From: Cercospora beticola
Taxonomy: Eukaryota; Ascomycota; Dothideomycetes; Mycosphaerellales; Mycosphaerellaceae
DNA length: 64,000 nt
Direction of reading: 5' to 3'
NCBI RefSeq assembly: GCF_033473495.1
Contig: NC_088940.1
Location: 1,984,001 to 2,048,000 of the forward strand
Of this stretch, positions 45,794 through 57,529 are shown piece by piece. The position numbers were made by a program, and so were the translations under genes. The notes beneath the pieces were generated by a model. That model ran no database searches and was not told the origin of the DNA. It saw only the letters and a program-made list of their open reading frames with translations. The stretch's first letter is position 1; each line of letters begins with the position of its first letter.

Positions 45794-46796
45794 ATGTCCA
45801 CGCGGAAGCTCCGCAGCGACACGGCCGCGGAGAGGGCTGCCGCCGCCCCCTCCAAATCGACCGTTGGCGAGCAGCCAGCCAAGAAGCAGAAGTCAACCGC
45901 TCCCAAGTACATTTGCACCTGCTGCGGCGACGAGAAGACTTCCAGATCGTTCCCGAATTACACACCAACACCCGATTGCGACCACCTGATCAACACCTGC
46001 CGTACGTGCCTGAAGCAGTGGGTCGAGGTGCAGGTCGACAGCGCCAATTTCCTACGCGTCTCGGGCGACAATGAAACATCGACGTTCGGCATCAAATGCG
46101 TGGAATGCAAGGAGGTGATGAGGCCGGTGAACGTCGAGATAGCAGCGTCAAAGGCCGTGTATGAGAGGTTTGATAAGGTTGCCAAACGCAAGTTGGCAGA
46201 AGACATACCAGGCTGGCGTTGGTGTCTCGCTCCGCTCTGCGACAACGGCCAGAAGCACGTGAAGGTGGAGGCGGCCACAGCTTCGAAGAAGAAGTTGGGC
46301 AGAGGCAAGAAGAAGGATACCGAGGGTGGTGCGAACCTACAGGCCTCCTCCGCTGATCACAGCAGTTAGCTAACATTCTGACAGGAGATTCAGCAAAGCC
46401 TCCCGACATCTGCACATGCAACAAGTGCGGCGCGAAGGCTTGCGTTTCATGCGATGCGCCCTGGCACGAGGGAGAGACCTGCGAGGAGTACAAGGACCGC
46501 ACGCACTCTGAGCAAGACGAGGCATCTCTGGCCATGATAAGGAATTCGTTCAAGAAGTGTCCATCCTGCAACAAGAGCATCGAGAAGAATGGCGGCTGCG
46601 ACTATATGGCATGTACGTTTGACACTGCCTCCATGCCACCTTGATTCGGAGGTCCGCTGACATCAGAACAGGTTCCCAATGCAACAAAGCATTCTGCTGG
46701 CGCTGCGTCCAGGTGTTCCAGTACGGCCAATTCTGCGCGTGCCATCCAGCTCCACCCAACTGGCCACCAGCGGGGATTCTGCCTGTTTACAGATGA
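45794..46796 (+). CDS. RBR-type E3 ubiquitin ligase (RING-IBR-RING)
   Basis: RBR ligases take ubiquitin from an E2 on a RING2 cysteine before passing it to a substrate. Three exons: 45794-46325, 46385-46612 and 46672-46796. Phase joins are clean and give 294 residues. RING1-like zinc ligands appear in ICTCCGDEK, CDHLINTCRTCLKQW and GIKCVECKE. The IBR part is DICTCNKCGAKACVSC with PWHEGETCEEY. RING2 is KCPSCNKSIEKNGGCDYMAC followed by CSQCNKAFCWRC. The predicted catalytic cysteine is C249 in NGGCDYM, by analogy with Parkin C431. The first exon starts with basic MSTRKLRSDTAAERAAAAPSK. Small RBR proteins of this sort are numerous in filamentous fungi and mostly uncharacterised. Confidence 0.85.
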
Positions 46797-47660
46797 AAGG
46801 AAGCATCTCTGGCCGCGTCTTGACTTCCTGGACTCTGCTTGAGAGCTCTTGGTGCCGTGGGCCACACTGGCGTCGGTAGAGGCAATCTGCTTCTTCTGTC
46901 TGGGACATCCGCTTGACTCTGCATTTCTACGTGGCTAATAAGACATAGCCAACGCTGTGTAAGGAACTTCTTGCGAACAACAAACTGTGCATGGAGATAA
47001 CTCGGATTTGTGTCTCGCACTTGGCTCGGTTCGGCTAAACTGCTCAATAGCCGATTGTCCATATTGTAACAATACAGCTCGTTCACGATCGCTTTCGAAG
47101 TCGCTGTCAGCACTCAGGTGTTGAGATCTGTATAATACTCGATCCTCTCCATGGACTGGACAGGTAGAGCTGAGGTCGAGCTCAGCGATAGCATTCCAAT
47201 GTCTTCTCCGTCATCTTCGTTCCGATCCCTGCGTCTGGGTGCCGAGACCAACAGGCCAGCATGTGACCCTGGCGTCTGGAGAAAAGCGGGGATCGAAGCC
47301 AAAGCAGCTTGTCGCGTTGCCGGCACAGCGGAGACGACATGATGGGCGCTGTCAGCTCGAGATGAAAGGCCGCGGCGGGCGCGCCTCGCGACCTGGTAAG
47401 TACTGTGGCAGAGCATCCTAGACCATTTCCATTTCTGACCTTCATCTTCCTCCTCTCCCACACGAATTTCCTCCTCTCGCTGAAATTCTGTCCAACATAT
47501 CCGATCCTCTATCCTCCCCATTGTGCATAGATACAGTCGCGTGAGCTCCCGCGAGGCGTAGTGGACCGCTCTCAAAGACCCGAGGTCTAGAGCTCCGGCT
47601 TGAACACCTTCACGAACGACCTACACACGAACGACAGCAAAGACCTCTCCACCTCAAACC
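46797..47660. other. Intergenic region
   Basis: 3' region of the RBR gene and promoter of the acyl-CoA ligase. The 153-codon minus-strand frame 47114-47575 has no domain. CT-rich sequence directly upstream of the 47661 ATG looks like a fungal leader. Confidence 0.45.
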
Positions 47661-49487
47661 ATGCCTTTCCACCCTCCATCATGGGTTCCACAGCTCCCGG
47701 ACATCCCGGACTCAGTCTCCATCGAGACCTTCATGTTCAATGAGTCCTACGGCAGATTCCCTCTCGGCTATTCCAAACCACCTTTCGTCGACGGCCTGAC
47801 AGGTCAATCCTACTCCGCTCTCGACTTGAAGGACCGAATAGATTGGTTGTCGCGAGCACTCGTCAAAGAATTCGGATTCGACCCTCACTCTGGCTCCGAA
47901 TGGGATAAAGTCATTGCGTGCTTCAGTCTGAACACCATCGATTACCTCTCCCTCGCTTGGGCCGTGCATCGCGTTGGAGGGATTTTGACGGCTGTTAATG
48001 CGGCGTACAATGCCTCTGAACTCGAATTTCAATTGAAAGATTCTGGTGCCAAAGCTGTCTTCACATGCTTGCCATTGCTCCAAACCTGCAAGGATGGAGC
48101 GAAGAAAGTTGGGCTGGGAGATGATAAGATTTACTTATTGCCCATGCCGGATATTGTAACTGGAGGAGCGAAGAATGGTGGGCATAAGACGATCCATGAT
48201 TTGGTGAATGAGGGAAAGAAGTTGGATCGCTTTGAGCCTTCGGATTCGAAGTGGAAGAAGGGGCATGGGAAGGAGAGGTGTGCGTTTTTGTGTTATAGTA
48301 GTGGGACGTCGGGGTTGCCGAAGGGGGTTTGTATCAGTCATTATAATGTGAGTTTATTGTGCCGTGAACCTGGAGTTGAGGAATGGAGTTGCTGACTGAG
48401 ATGGTTACAGGTCATCGCGAACACCCTACAAATGAACACTCACGAATCCCTCGATCGAGATGAAATCAACAGACAAGAAGGAGGAACACATTATACAGAG
48501 AACTGTCTCGGACTGCTCCCGATGTCGCACATTTACGGCCTCGTGGTGATCTGTCACACGGGTATTTTCCGCGGAGATGGAGTGGTTGTGCTACCCAAGT
48601 ACGATTTCAAGTGGTTGCTCCAGGCGATTCAGGATCACAAGATTGCGATGTTGTATCTTGTGCCACCGATGATTATTCACCTTACCAAGGCGAAGGATAC
48701 TCTCAAGCAGTATGATCTGTCGAGCGTGCGAGCGGCTTTTACTGGTGCTGCACCGCTGGGCAAAGAAACCGCCGACGACCTCGCCAGCACATTCCCCAAA
48801 TGGGCGATCAAACAAGGCTACGGCCTCACTGAAACCTCCACCGTCGTCTGCGCAACTCCCACCCACGACATCTGGTTCGGCAGCTCCGGCTCCCTGTTGG
48901 CTGGGATTACAGCCCGCCTCGTAACAGTCGAAGGAAACGAAATCACAGGCTACGACCAACCCGGCGAACTCTGGGTGAAATCCCCCGCCGTCGTCCTCGG
49001 CTACCTCAATCGCCCAGACGCCAACAAAGAAACTTTCATCGACGAGCCCGATGGGCGTTATATGCGAACCGGAGACGAAGCCATGATCTCCAAATCTCCC
49101 GAAGGAAATGAACACATCTTCATCACAGATCGTATCAAGGAGCTGATCAAAGTGAAGGGTATGCAAGTCGCTCCCGCAGAATTGGAAGCGCATTTGCTTG
49201 CTCATCCTGCTGTAAACGACTGCGTTGTGATTGGAATTCCATCTGATCGCGAAGGCGAGGTTCCGAAGGCTTTTGTTGTGAAGAATCCTGGAGAGAAGGA
49301 AAATGATGACACGCTGCGAGAATCGATCAACAAGCATGTGCAGGAGCATAAGAGTAAGCATAAGTGGCTTGCGGGTGGTATCGAATTCATCGAGGTTGTG
49401 CCAAAGTCGCCCTCTGGCAAGATCTTGCGTCGTTTGGTTCGAGACCAAGAGAAAGCGAAGATGAAGAAGCAAGGCGCGAAGTTGTAG
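47661..49487 (+). CDS. 4-coumarate:CoA ligase-like acyl-CoA synthetase, peroxisomal
   Basis: An adenylate-forming enzyme that makes an acyl-CoA through an acyl-AMP. Exons 47661-48347 and 48411-49487 (intron GTGAGT...TTACAG) give 587 residues. The AMP-binding P-loop is CYSSGTSGLPKGVCISHYN (residues 211-229), with YGLTETS as motif A5 and DGRYMRTGDEAMI at A7. The C-terminal lysine motif is SPSGKILRRLVRD (A10). The protein ends in AKL, a peroxisomal targeting signal type 1, so it probably activates a carboxylic acid for beta-oxidation or for a peroxisomal specialised-metabolite step. The substrate cannot be assigned. It lies 458 bases upstream of an SDR on the same strand. Confidence 0.9.
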
Positions 49488-49945
49488 TGGAAAGGAAAAT
49501 TGTTGACGATATGCATGGACTTCGATTTGCCTGCTCGCTTGGTCACTATTATGTTAGGAGAGATCTTGTATATTTTCTGTAAAGAAAGAGAGAGAGATGT
49601 TGTACAACCTTCATGACCCCCAGATTGATCCTACTCGGCGAACGGCACTTTTTGTTGCTCCAACGGAACGTCCGCTTTGTAAGCGGGAGGATCCTACAAA
49701 GGAGCTGAAGCTACCTCCATGGCCGGTTTTCGTAATGCAACAATGACTAAACTCAATTCCGCGCCCGATTTTGATGCTGTAAGCAGAGAGGATTCAGATG
49801 TCGTGCGAGCGTCGAGCTGAGAGGAGGAGGTCAAGGATATATATACATGTATGGATTAAAGTTTCGTTGTCGACGACCGTACAGACACAGCCAACGCAAA
49901 CACGTTTATCGATCCCCAAGTCGCCAAAGAAAGACACATTCAATC
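49488..49945. other. Intergenic region
   Basis: Contains TATATATA at about 49839, roughly 105 bases before the SDR start, a likely core promoter. No gene is supported. Confidence 0.45.
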
Positions 49946-50746
49946 ATGCCTTCTTATCTAATAACAGGCGCGTCGCGTGGTTTGGGATACGCCTGGATCA
50001 AACACCTATCTTCCGACTCAAGCAACACTGTATTCGCACTTGTGCGCAACAAAGCCGCAACAGAGGAGAAGCTGTCCTCAGACGACACCAAGAATGTCCA
50101 TGTCCTTCAAGCAGACATCACAGACTTGCCGGCACTGCAAGCCGCCGCTGAGGAAGTCTCCAAAGTGACAAACGGCAGTCTCGACATTCTCATCCACAAC
50201 GCCGCTCTCCTAGTCGGCGCCAGCGCCTTCACCACAGTCCTAGGCCAGAGTCCCGAGGACCTCGCGACTGAATTGACAGATTCATTTCACTCGAATGTCG
50301 TCGGATCATCCTACGTTCTCAACGCCTTTCTGCCTCTCATCCGTGCTGGCAAAGAAAAGAAAATTGCAGTCATCACCAGTGGCATGGCAGATCTTGAGCT
50401 TGTCAACAAATATTCTATTGCATTAGCAACACCCTACGCAGTCTCCAAAGCAGCTTCGAATTTGCTTGTGGGGAAATACCACGCTGCACTCGGAAAATCT
50501 GAAGGAATTTTGGTGTTTTCGATCAGTCCTGGGGTGGTGAATACTCAAACTGGAGAATTGACTGAAGAGCAGAAGAAAGTTGTTGGGGGGATGATGGCTC
50601 AGTTTGCGGAGGTGGCGCCGCACTGGAAGGGTCCGATTACAGCGGAGGAGAGTGTGACGAAGCAGCTTGAGGTCATTGAACGGGCGACGGTAGAGGAGTT
50701 CGGTGGTGCGTTCGTCTCGCACTATGGAAACCAGCAGTGGCTCTAG
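49946..50746 (+). CDS. Short-chain dehydrogenase/reductase (SDR), classical type
   Basis: An NAD(P)-dependent oxidoreductase of 266 residues. The cofactor motif TGASRGLG is at residues 7-14. The structural motif NAALLV has an NAA in place of the usual NAG. The catalytic pair is Y164-K168 in YAVSKAA, with S143 or S144 in the ITSGMAD strand as the third member. VFSISPGVVNTQT is the usual loop after the active site. The frame extends upstream to 49847, but the ATG at 49946 (MPSYLITGASRG) places the first strand correctly. Fungal relatives act on a wide range of carbonyl compounds, so no substrate is proposed. No intron. Confidence 0.87.
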   Translation: MPSYLITGASRGLGYAWIKHLSSDSSNTVFALVRNKAATEEKLSSDDTKNVHVLQADITDLPALQAAAEEVSKVTNGSLDILIHNAALLVGASAFTTVLGQSPEDLATELTDSFHSNVVGSSYVLNAFLPLIRAGKEKKIAVITSGMADLELVNKYSIALATPYAVSKAASNLLVGKYHAALGKSEGILVFSISPGVVNTQTGELTEEQKKVVGGMMAQFAEVAPHWKGPITAEESVTKQLEVIERATVEEFGGAFVSHYGNQQWL

Positions 50747-51471
50747 ATTTCCGGCCGGGAATGCGGGAGGACGGATGTATAGATGATGTATTATGTCGTT
50801 GCGGCATCGTATTGGAATGCTTTCGGAACCTTTGGTGCACAGCGTTTGGGCTATTGAACGATGCCTGTTGAAGAGTGCCGTGGTGGCTGAATGTGGCTTG
50901 CTCGGTAGTAGAGACGTGGTTGTCAGTCTTCCGGTGTCGTTGACTTTGATAGTCCGTTCTCGCCATTCAGGGTAAGTTGCAAGTTCTCGAAAGAGCATAG
51001 TCTTCGATTTGTGGATGCGGTGCGCAACGGCTGTCGGTATCCTTGCAACGGCGGGCTGATACTTGATGTAGGTGCAGTGCTGCTTGTCGGTCACGCAATC
51101 CGCAGGCGTGCCGCTCACAGCTATGCATTCATGCAATGCATCTGCATGTGGTATACCACTGCTTGCGTCGCGGTCGCAATGTTGAGAACGCGTGTGCAAT
51201 GACAGCCGGTTGATGAGGCGCGTCGTGAGTGCAGCTTCGCAGAGCGCGGGCTGACTCGCGCCGCCTTAACAGCTAGTCAAGTGCATACACTTCCACAACG
51301 TTTCAGAATCCGACTCTTGCAAATGAATCCCGCATACTGCAAAGGGCCGGATCCCGTTGTGGTAGACTACCAGCATGCCTCCCTTCGACGCAGAGCGTTG
51401 ATACTGCCATCGCCATCATCGCCGCTATACCACACTCTTGCGTATACTCTCTAATCATAGCGGTGGTCAAG
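50747..51471. other. Intergenic region
   Basis: Presumed terminator of the SDR and promoter of the coiled-coil gene. The minus-strand frame 50423-51199 mirrors the SDR end and is not considered a gene. Confidence 0.45.
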
Positions 51472-53288
51472 ATGGCGGTCGACATGTCGGCGTTCCCGAG
51501 CGCTCCGGACCACAGGTTCTCTCAGATGATACCAAAGGATGTCAAGAGGCGGTCGTGGAGATACCTTCAGGAGCGATCTGAAGAATACATGCGTCTGGAG
51601 AAACCACGTCAGGACTCAGCAATCGATTTCCGGGACGACAAGCATAATTCCCAAGTCTCGAAGCTCAGCGAAGATCAAGCGTGCTCCCCAATATCAAGGT
51701 CGGATGGCGGCCAGAGAGTGTCTGACATATCGAAGCTGAGCACCGACCAGCGAAGCTCGCAAGTCTCCAAGTTGAGCAACGAGGAGAGGCAGTCGCAAGT
51801 TTCAAGGCAGGAGGCAGAGCGCATTTTGAGCACACCAGTCGATAATGTGTCGCTCGTCGTTGATACCAAGAGTCTGTTTACTGTCCACCCGGATGACGTC
51901 CAATTCGATTTCGAAGCATTCGACTTCCTTCCTGGTTGTCGACTCTCAAGGCCTTTCTTCATGCCAGCCCCGGTAGCCAGGACGAGAAGGTCGACAATGA
52001 TCAGTCGACACTCCGTCGTCTCAGTGGAGCTTATTGCCGACTTCGTCAAGTCTCGACGAATAACTCAAGATTCCGACACGCTTTCGCCGACTTGCATGTC
52101 ACCATACGAGCTCCAACGTCTGTACGAAAATTGCATTCCACAGCACCCAGCTGGTCTGGACAATCATGCGCAGCCATTAATACTGGACAATCCGCATCCG
52201 ACAACTGTAGATGCTGTTGGGTCTCCGAAGCGGCGATCGAACACGATATCCCATAGCCAGGATAATAAAGAGCGGGTCGTGTCAATAACACGGCAGAGGT
52301 CCAAGGCGCATCTCCAGCACAAGTGCTCGATCCTGATTATGGACAAGGCAGCCGCCGCCGAGCGGGTAGATGATGCGAACCAGATGCTTGCTGAGACGAA
52401 GGAAAGGTTGTATCGTTCGAAGAAGGACTTGTACATCCGAGAGGAGCACGTCAGAGGCCTCGAGGTCCATGCCACGAATATGAAGAAGGGAATGGTAAGG
52501 CTTGCTTCCTTGGGAATCTCCGAAATGGTTGCTGACGTCGTGTTTGTGCACCTTATCAGGAAGAAGCTATGCGAAATTATAGCATAACGTCCAAAGAGCT
52601 CTGCAGCCTGCGGGTATTCCGATGGGAGTGTTCGCCGTCTGTCCCAGCACAAGTTCTATCGATGCGTCAGCGCAAGATCCATGGCGAGCTCAAGATGCAA
52701 ATCCGAGATCTGGAAAGAAAGCTCAACACTACGATGGCCGAGCTGCGGTGTATGGAGAAGAAGTGGAAGGAAGCGCAGAACTCGCTCGCCACCTGTACCA
52801 AAGACCTCGAGAGGCAAAAGTCCATCATCAACGACAGAACGCAAGATTTACGGATCGCCGAAGAGGCAAAGGCGCGCGCTGTTGAAGCTTTGGAGACTGC
52901 TGAGCAAGACCTCAAGTCTATGCGCACTCAGCTCGAAGCCGCACAGCAAGAGGACGCCGCGCATACTGACCCCAAAGCGGACCCAGTGCAAGAGCTGGCG
53001 AAGGCAACAAAGAAAGCCCAGCGACTCAGTCAGTGTCTGGATCAAGCAGAAGCCGATTGCGAACAGACGCGCGACAAGATCAAGCAGATCAAGCGCGAGA
53101 GTAGAGCACCCGACGCCGTGCTCCAGAAAAAACTGATGCTGGCGAGAAGAGAGCTTCGTGATCGAGAGGAGCTGCTGGGTGTAGTCAAGCAGACCAACGC
53201 AGACCTGGCACGCAAAATTGCGGATATGGAACAGCAATTGGGAGGTCGAAAGCATTGGAGCGGTAACGGTGGCGAAGCGAGGGTGTGA
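51472..53288 (+). CDS. Coiled-coil protein with SQVSKLS repeats
   Basis: No family recognised. Two exons, 51472-52494 and 52560-53288 (intron GTAAGG...TATCAG, 65 bases), give 583 residues. After an N-terminal basic stretch, four imperfect repeats occur (SQVSKLSEDQ, SDISKLSTDQ, SQVSKLSNEE, SQVSRQEAE), rich in Ser and charged residues and possibly phosphorylated. Residues 120-260 look unstructured. From about 280 a long alpha-helical coiled coil begins (DKAAAAERVDDANQMLAETK) and runs to the end through HGELKMQIRDLERKLNTTMA and later heptads. The splice joins KKGM to EEAMRNYS within this region. It might be a scaffold or cytoskeletal linker. Start chosen at the first ATG; an upstream frame begins with GTG. 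Confidence 0.75.
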
Positions 53289-54862
53289 AGCACAGTGTCC
53301 TTCTCCAGAAAAACTTGATGATCTGAACGGCCTAGCAGGCATAGCTCCTCGGCCACTTCTTTGGACCCACGGGTAGGTGCGTTGAAGCAACAGGCTTCAG
53401 ACAACGTTCGCTATGAGACCGAACTGGATTCCTTTGTCTTGCCATTTGTTTTGGCATTAATACAGAAGCGTGCAGCGGTAGAAGAGATTCCATATGAAGA
53501 TGTACAGGCCATCAGATAGGCGAGAGCGTCTCATTCGTCCAACGCATCATCTGCCGTGCACGTCAGCATACTAGTCGTTGCTACGTGCTCATTCACTGAG
53601 ACACGATGAACGACGTGAGGCCAATGAAAACCACGGCTTAAATGCGAGGCTCGGACCCTTCAGGTGTTCGTGTGCTGGGAGGACGTAGCCGATTCGAGTG
53701 GATTCCCGGGACTGGTACACGTGGGATATGGTGCCAGCGTCGTGCTGTGCGCAGAGCGCTGTGACGAATTTCAAGCGACAGCCTGAATATGTTGTATCGC
53801 CGTAGTGGGGGCGCGAGGTAGCTGGCACATGTCGTCGCGGACGAGAGCACACGCTTCGTGAACTCTGTTGGCAGCTCAGTGAGATAGCACGCTCGTGCCA
53901 TCACGAGCCGTGTTTGAGGAGAGTGGAACCGAAGATAACCTGTTTCCTTATCATGGTGTGCCCAGCTTGCTTGGAATCACACTCTGAAATCCAAGCCAGG
54001 CTCTCTGGTCTCGCAGCTTCGTGGTCCTTGAGATATTTCGGTCGTCCGACTCGTTGGCAAGCATGTGAGTAAGAGTCACAGAGTCACAGACCTCGGTCGC
54101 GGAGGCTTACGGCCAAGGTTCTTCAGCCGACAGTGCGCTCCGGGAGTTGCTCGTGGATGGCCAGGATGCAGCGGTGAGTTCAATGGCCTCTCTCGCCAGC
54201 ACGCACGGCCAGCGCGAAAATGCAATGCCGTGACAGTCGGGCGCTGGAGACGCGCAGCGCGCATGACGTTGCCAGGCTGCCGACTGCTGTCGCGGACGTT
54301 GCGGTGGGAGATCCACCGTGGATGCCGCGTCCCAACGAACTGTTGTGCCGTCAACGCCAACGTTTCCCAGGGGCACTCCAGCAAACCGACTCTGCGCACG
54401 ACGAATCCAGCGGTGGTGCGGCTGACACATGTGAAAGAGAGAGACCACTGCAGACCCGGCTCTCAGGTTTGGACTCCTTGACCTTGCACATCACACCCTC
54501 TCTCCCCGGCCTTCTGGTGCCGCCGATCGTCAGGGACGCTATCCTCTCGGACCTTGCGGGACGGTGGTGCGTATGCAGCTTCTTGGATGAGTTATACAGC
54601 CGTCTATGTCTGCTTCTCTTGCCGAGACATGTGCAGAGCAAGGCTGACGAATAGCGCGGACTGACGGCTGCATATCGGACCGCCTCCTAAGCGCACGGTC
54701 GCGCCGGGGAGTCCTTCCGCACCGCGCTGTGGTCGGGATGTCACTCTCTGTGCATCCTTGCGCTGGCAAGCAGGCGCAGAGGCGCGACGAATCTGCGAAG
54801 CGACACAAACCTCAGTCATCCAGACCACCGCGACCCCCGTCGCCGTAGCATGACGGCCCAAG
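53289..54862. other. Long gene-free stretch upstream of a coiled-coil gene
   Basis: No gene is supported over 1.5 kb. Part of it is GC-rich and holds overlapping frames of 90-145 codons on both strands, as expected from high GC. The right part is presumably promoter and leader for the gene at 54863. Confidence 0.5.
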
Positions 54863-56332
54863 ATGAACCCTTCATCACCACCCGTAGCGCTCGACGCTGA
54901 GCTGGCCGTGTCACCTCCCACTTCCTCCACCGCCCACCACCAGCCCGACCGACCCAAGTCACCGCCGCTGGCCTTTGCTCCCTCCTCCAACGACTCACTG
55001 TTCGCGCGCAACTCGTCGCCACATGCCCTCACGGCCAATCACCCGACGTCGCCTTCGCAATCCATCATGGGCCGTCTCAGTCCGCTGTCCGAGAGTCCGC
55101 TCGCCTTGCAGGCCATCATCGACAAGCAGGCCGAGGCATTGAGGCAACTGCACAAGGCATTTCAGGCAGAGCGAGAGTCGTGGGACCTGGAGCGCCAGCG
55201 TTTCTTTGAGCGCATATGCAGTTTGGAGCAGCTCCTTAAGAATGGCGAGCACCACAGGTGAGCGAGAGCCGACCGTTGTCCACAATGACGCAACTGTGAT
55301 GGGCCCTAACGTGCGCGCGTAGTCCTGAAAAGTCGCCCGTTTCCACACCCACCAGGAGCAACGGCAATGGCATTGTGTCGCCGCAAGCGCGAGCAGCGCA
55401 CCCTCCAGGCATCAACTTGCCTACCATTGCCGAGATCGAAAACATTCAGCCTCTCGCCGCGCGACGGGATGGAGCGCCACAATCGATAGCACTTCCCGGC
55501 ATCATGGCCGTGCCGGGCGAGGAGCGACAAAGACAGAGCTCGGTTGTCTCTTTCACGAACGCGGAAGGTCTACAAGTCGAGGAAATTCCCCTTCCGCTAC
55601 CCTCGGCTGGTCTTTCACCGCCTCCGCCAGTCAATCGCATGCTTGCGGGACAGTGAGTATATTGAACCTGTATGCGCCTGCATCGTAGGCTTACCTGATC
55701 GCAGTACGCCCATAAAAGTCCCAAGAAGGCCAACTCCGCCACCGGAGAACAGCTTGTCTATGGATGGGATCGAGGACACTCCAACTCGCCACAACACACA
55801 CGTCAACACTTATTTGACTCAGAGCAGCGACGAAGAAGAAGACATGCCCTTGAAAGGTCCCTTGAACATGCCTGAACTCCCGCACAGACCTGATGACACC
55901 AATTTCACCCTGGAAGCTCTCAGTTCTAGACTGCAGGAGATCTCAGAACACCCTGAGGAGGAGAAAAGTAAACCTCTGGTTTACGCCAAGCCTAGTCCTG
56001 GTCTAGCCTCGCCCGCCGAGGATGCAAACGAGGGTGCCGATTCTGCAATCCTACCGTTTGTTGAAGACCCAATCTCGCCGGCCAATACACGCGCACTGGA
56101 CTCCAATGCGATACAGTCGCCATCCTCGGCATTCGGCTCAAATTTGAGTCCATCGGTGTCGAACACCAAGTCCCCAGGCCCAAGCGGTGCACTCTCGCCA
56201 CAGGAACAGCACGAAGCAAAGATTCATCAGGAGTTTGAGCAAGGCGGGATCCGGCTCAAGAAGAAGACGTCCACCAACTTTGGTGCTCCATTCGGCTCGC
56301 TGGCCGGCTTGCCTATCAGAAAGATGTCGTAG
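54863..56332 (+). CDS. Hypothetical Ser/Pro-rich protein with coiled coil
   Basis: No family recognised. Three exons, 54863-55257, 55323-55652 and 55705-56332, give 450 residues with phase-correct GTGAGC/GTGAGT donors. The N-terminal 70 residues are Ser/Pro-rich and disordered. Residues ~80-130 form a strong coiled coil (SPLALQAIIDKQAEALRQLH, ERESWDLERQRFFERICSLE). The rest is low complexity, with numerous SP/TP sites likely to be CDK or MAPK substrates and a conserved-looking end FGAPFGSLAGLPIRKMS. The overall layout (short helix plus long SP/TP-rich tail) fits a regulatory or polarity adaptor, but this is speculation. The ATG at 54863 is preceded by an out-of-frame ATG at 54850. Confidence 0.75.
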
Positions 56333-57085
56333 GAGGACAACGACAATGGGTCTGAAGAGTTTTATGGGCAATCTACCGAAACTCATCATTCATTCTTTTA
56401 ACATAATTTACTATAGTCATGGAAAGCAACAGCATGGGACAGTGACAGGGAAGAAAAGGCGCGATGGAGAAATAAAGGAACAGCATGGGTCATGGGCGCA
56501 GAGTGCAGCAAAAACGGACGGCGGGACCGCATAGGAACGATACCCCAAACAGGCCAGAGAGCCTCGCGTTATTGATGGAATAGAAGCAGGAATAGGAATA
56601 GAGAAATTTCGGTTGTCTAAAGAGACTGACCACTAGCACCATTAGAATGGTCAAACAGAATGAGAGAAAAGACACTCCTTCAGTATTTTGAATCGATCGA
56701 GGGAGGTCTGACTGGAATGTGACAAAGCCAGCCTTTTTTCAGCCTCCCTTGCAGAATGTCACACACCTCACCTTTCTCCACATACCGATGCGCATCTCTT
56801 GCATTACATTACAATGATCACCCACTCCTCGCCCGCCACAACATGAAACACATTTCGCGCCCGCGCCTTTCTGCTGCAAATCTGGTAATAGGAGGGCAAG
56901 TTCCTGCCATGCCTTGCTGATCAAACCCAGCATCCAGGCAAAGATAGTACAATATACTCTGTCCTCCTAGTCGACAGATAGACAGCACAGCGGCCATCCT
57001 CAGTCCTGGCTGTAATCCGTTTGCTTCTTCGAAACAAAACAAATAAACATTTTCCCGTGAACAGCCAACATCAACATCAACAATC
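56333..57085. other. Intergenic region
   Basis: Contains the 3' end of the preceding gene and the promoter and leader of the small secreted protein, the last 60 bases being A/C-rich with several CAA and CAT triplets. No additional gene is supported. Confidence 0.45.
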
Positions 57086-57529
57086 ATGCAAATCCGGATA
57101 CCAGCGACAACACTTTTCCTCATTACCGCAACAATCCTCTCAATATTTATCACGCAAGTCCACTCAATACCTCTTCCCGGCGGGGGAAGTGATTTCAGCG
57201 AAATAGAAAAACGATGGGCGGTGGGGCAATCTGATGTTCGTTTTGACCGGACCCTCTCATCATTTGTCGTTCGCTGACATGCACTCGCGCAGCAACAAAT
57301 CCTCTCCACTCTCAACCTCCGCTATCTCACACCTTCTTTCCCCATAACGCGAACATTTGAAGGGCCGGGTTCATTTGCGGCTGCGACGGATTCGAGAAGT
57401 CTTGCTGCAGCAGCTGCTGCCGAGAAGGAAAGGCAGCAGAGGAGGAGGAATTGGATGGCGAGGAGTAGGAATTTTGTTGGGGGGTTGAGGTTTGGGTGGG
57501 TTGTACGGGGAAGGAGTCCGAGGAGGTAA
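57086..57529 (+). CDS. Small secreted protein with Kex2-type cleavage site
   Basis: No family recognised. Exon 1 57086-57220 and exon 2 57293-57529 (intron GTGGGG...GCTGAC...CGCAG, 72 bases) share phase 0 and give 123 residues. The first 27 residues are a strong signal peptide (hydrophobic core TTLFLITATILSIFI). Next comes a ~16-residue propeptide-like segment IPLPGGGSDFSEIEKR, ending in KR, a canonical Kex2 site. The mature part would be ~80 residues, strongly basic, with an Ala-rich helix, RQQRRRNW and a C-terminal RGRSPRR, and no cysteine. If unspliced, the frame would stop after 63 codons. The intron is supported by its branch site, by the open frame over 79 codons and by phase. A secreted cationic peptide is plausible. 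Confidence 0.5.

Noticed and set aside
48591..49472. 293-codon minus-strand frame
   Set aside because: Antisense to the acyl-CoA ligase, whose domains and motifs are unambiguous.
50423..51199. 258-codon minus-strand frame
   Set aside because: Largely antisense to the SDR gene and its 3' region; no domain.
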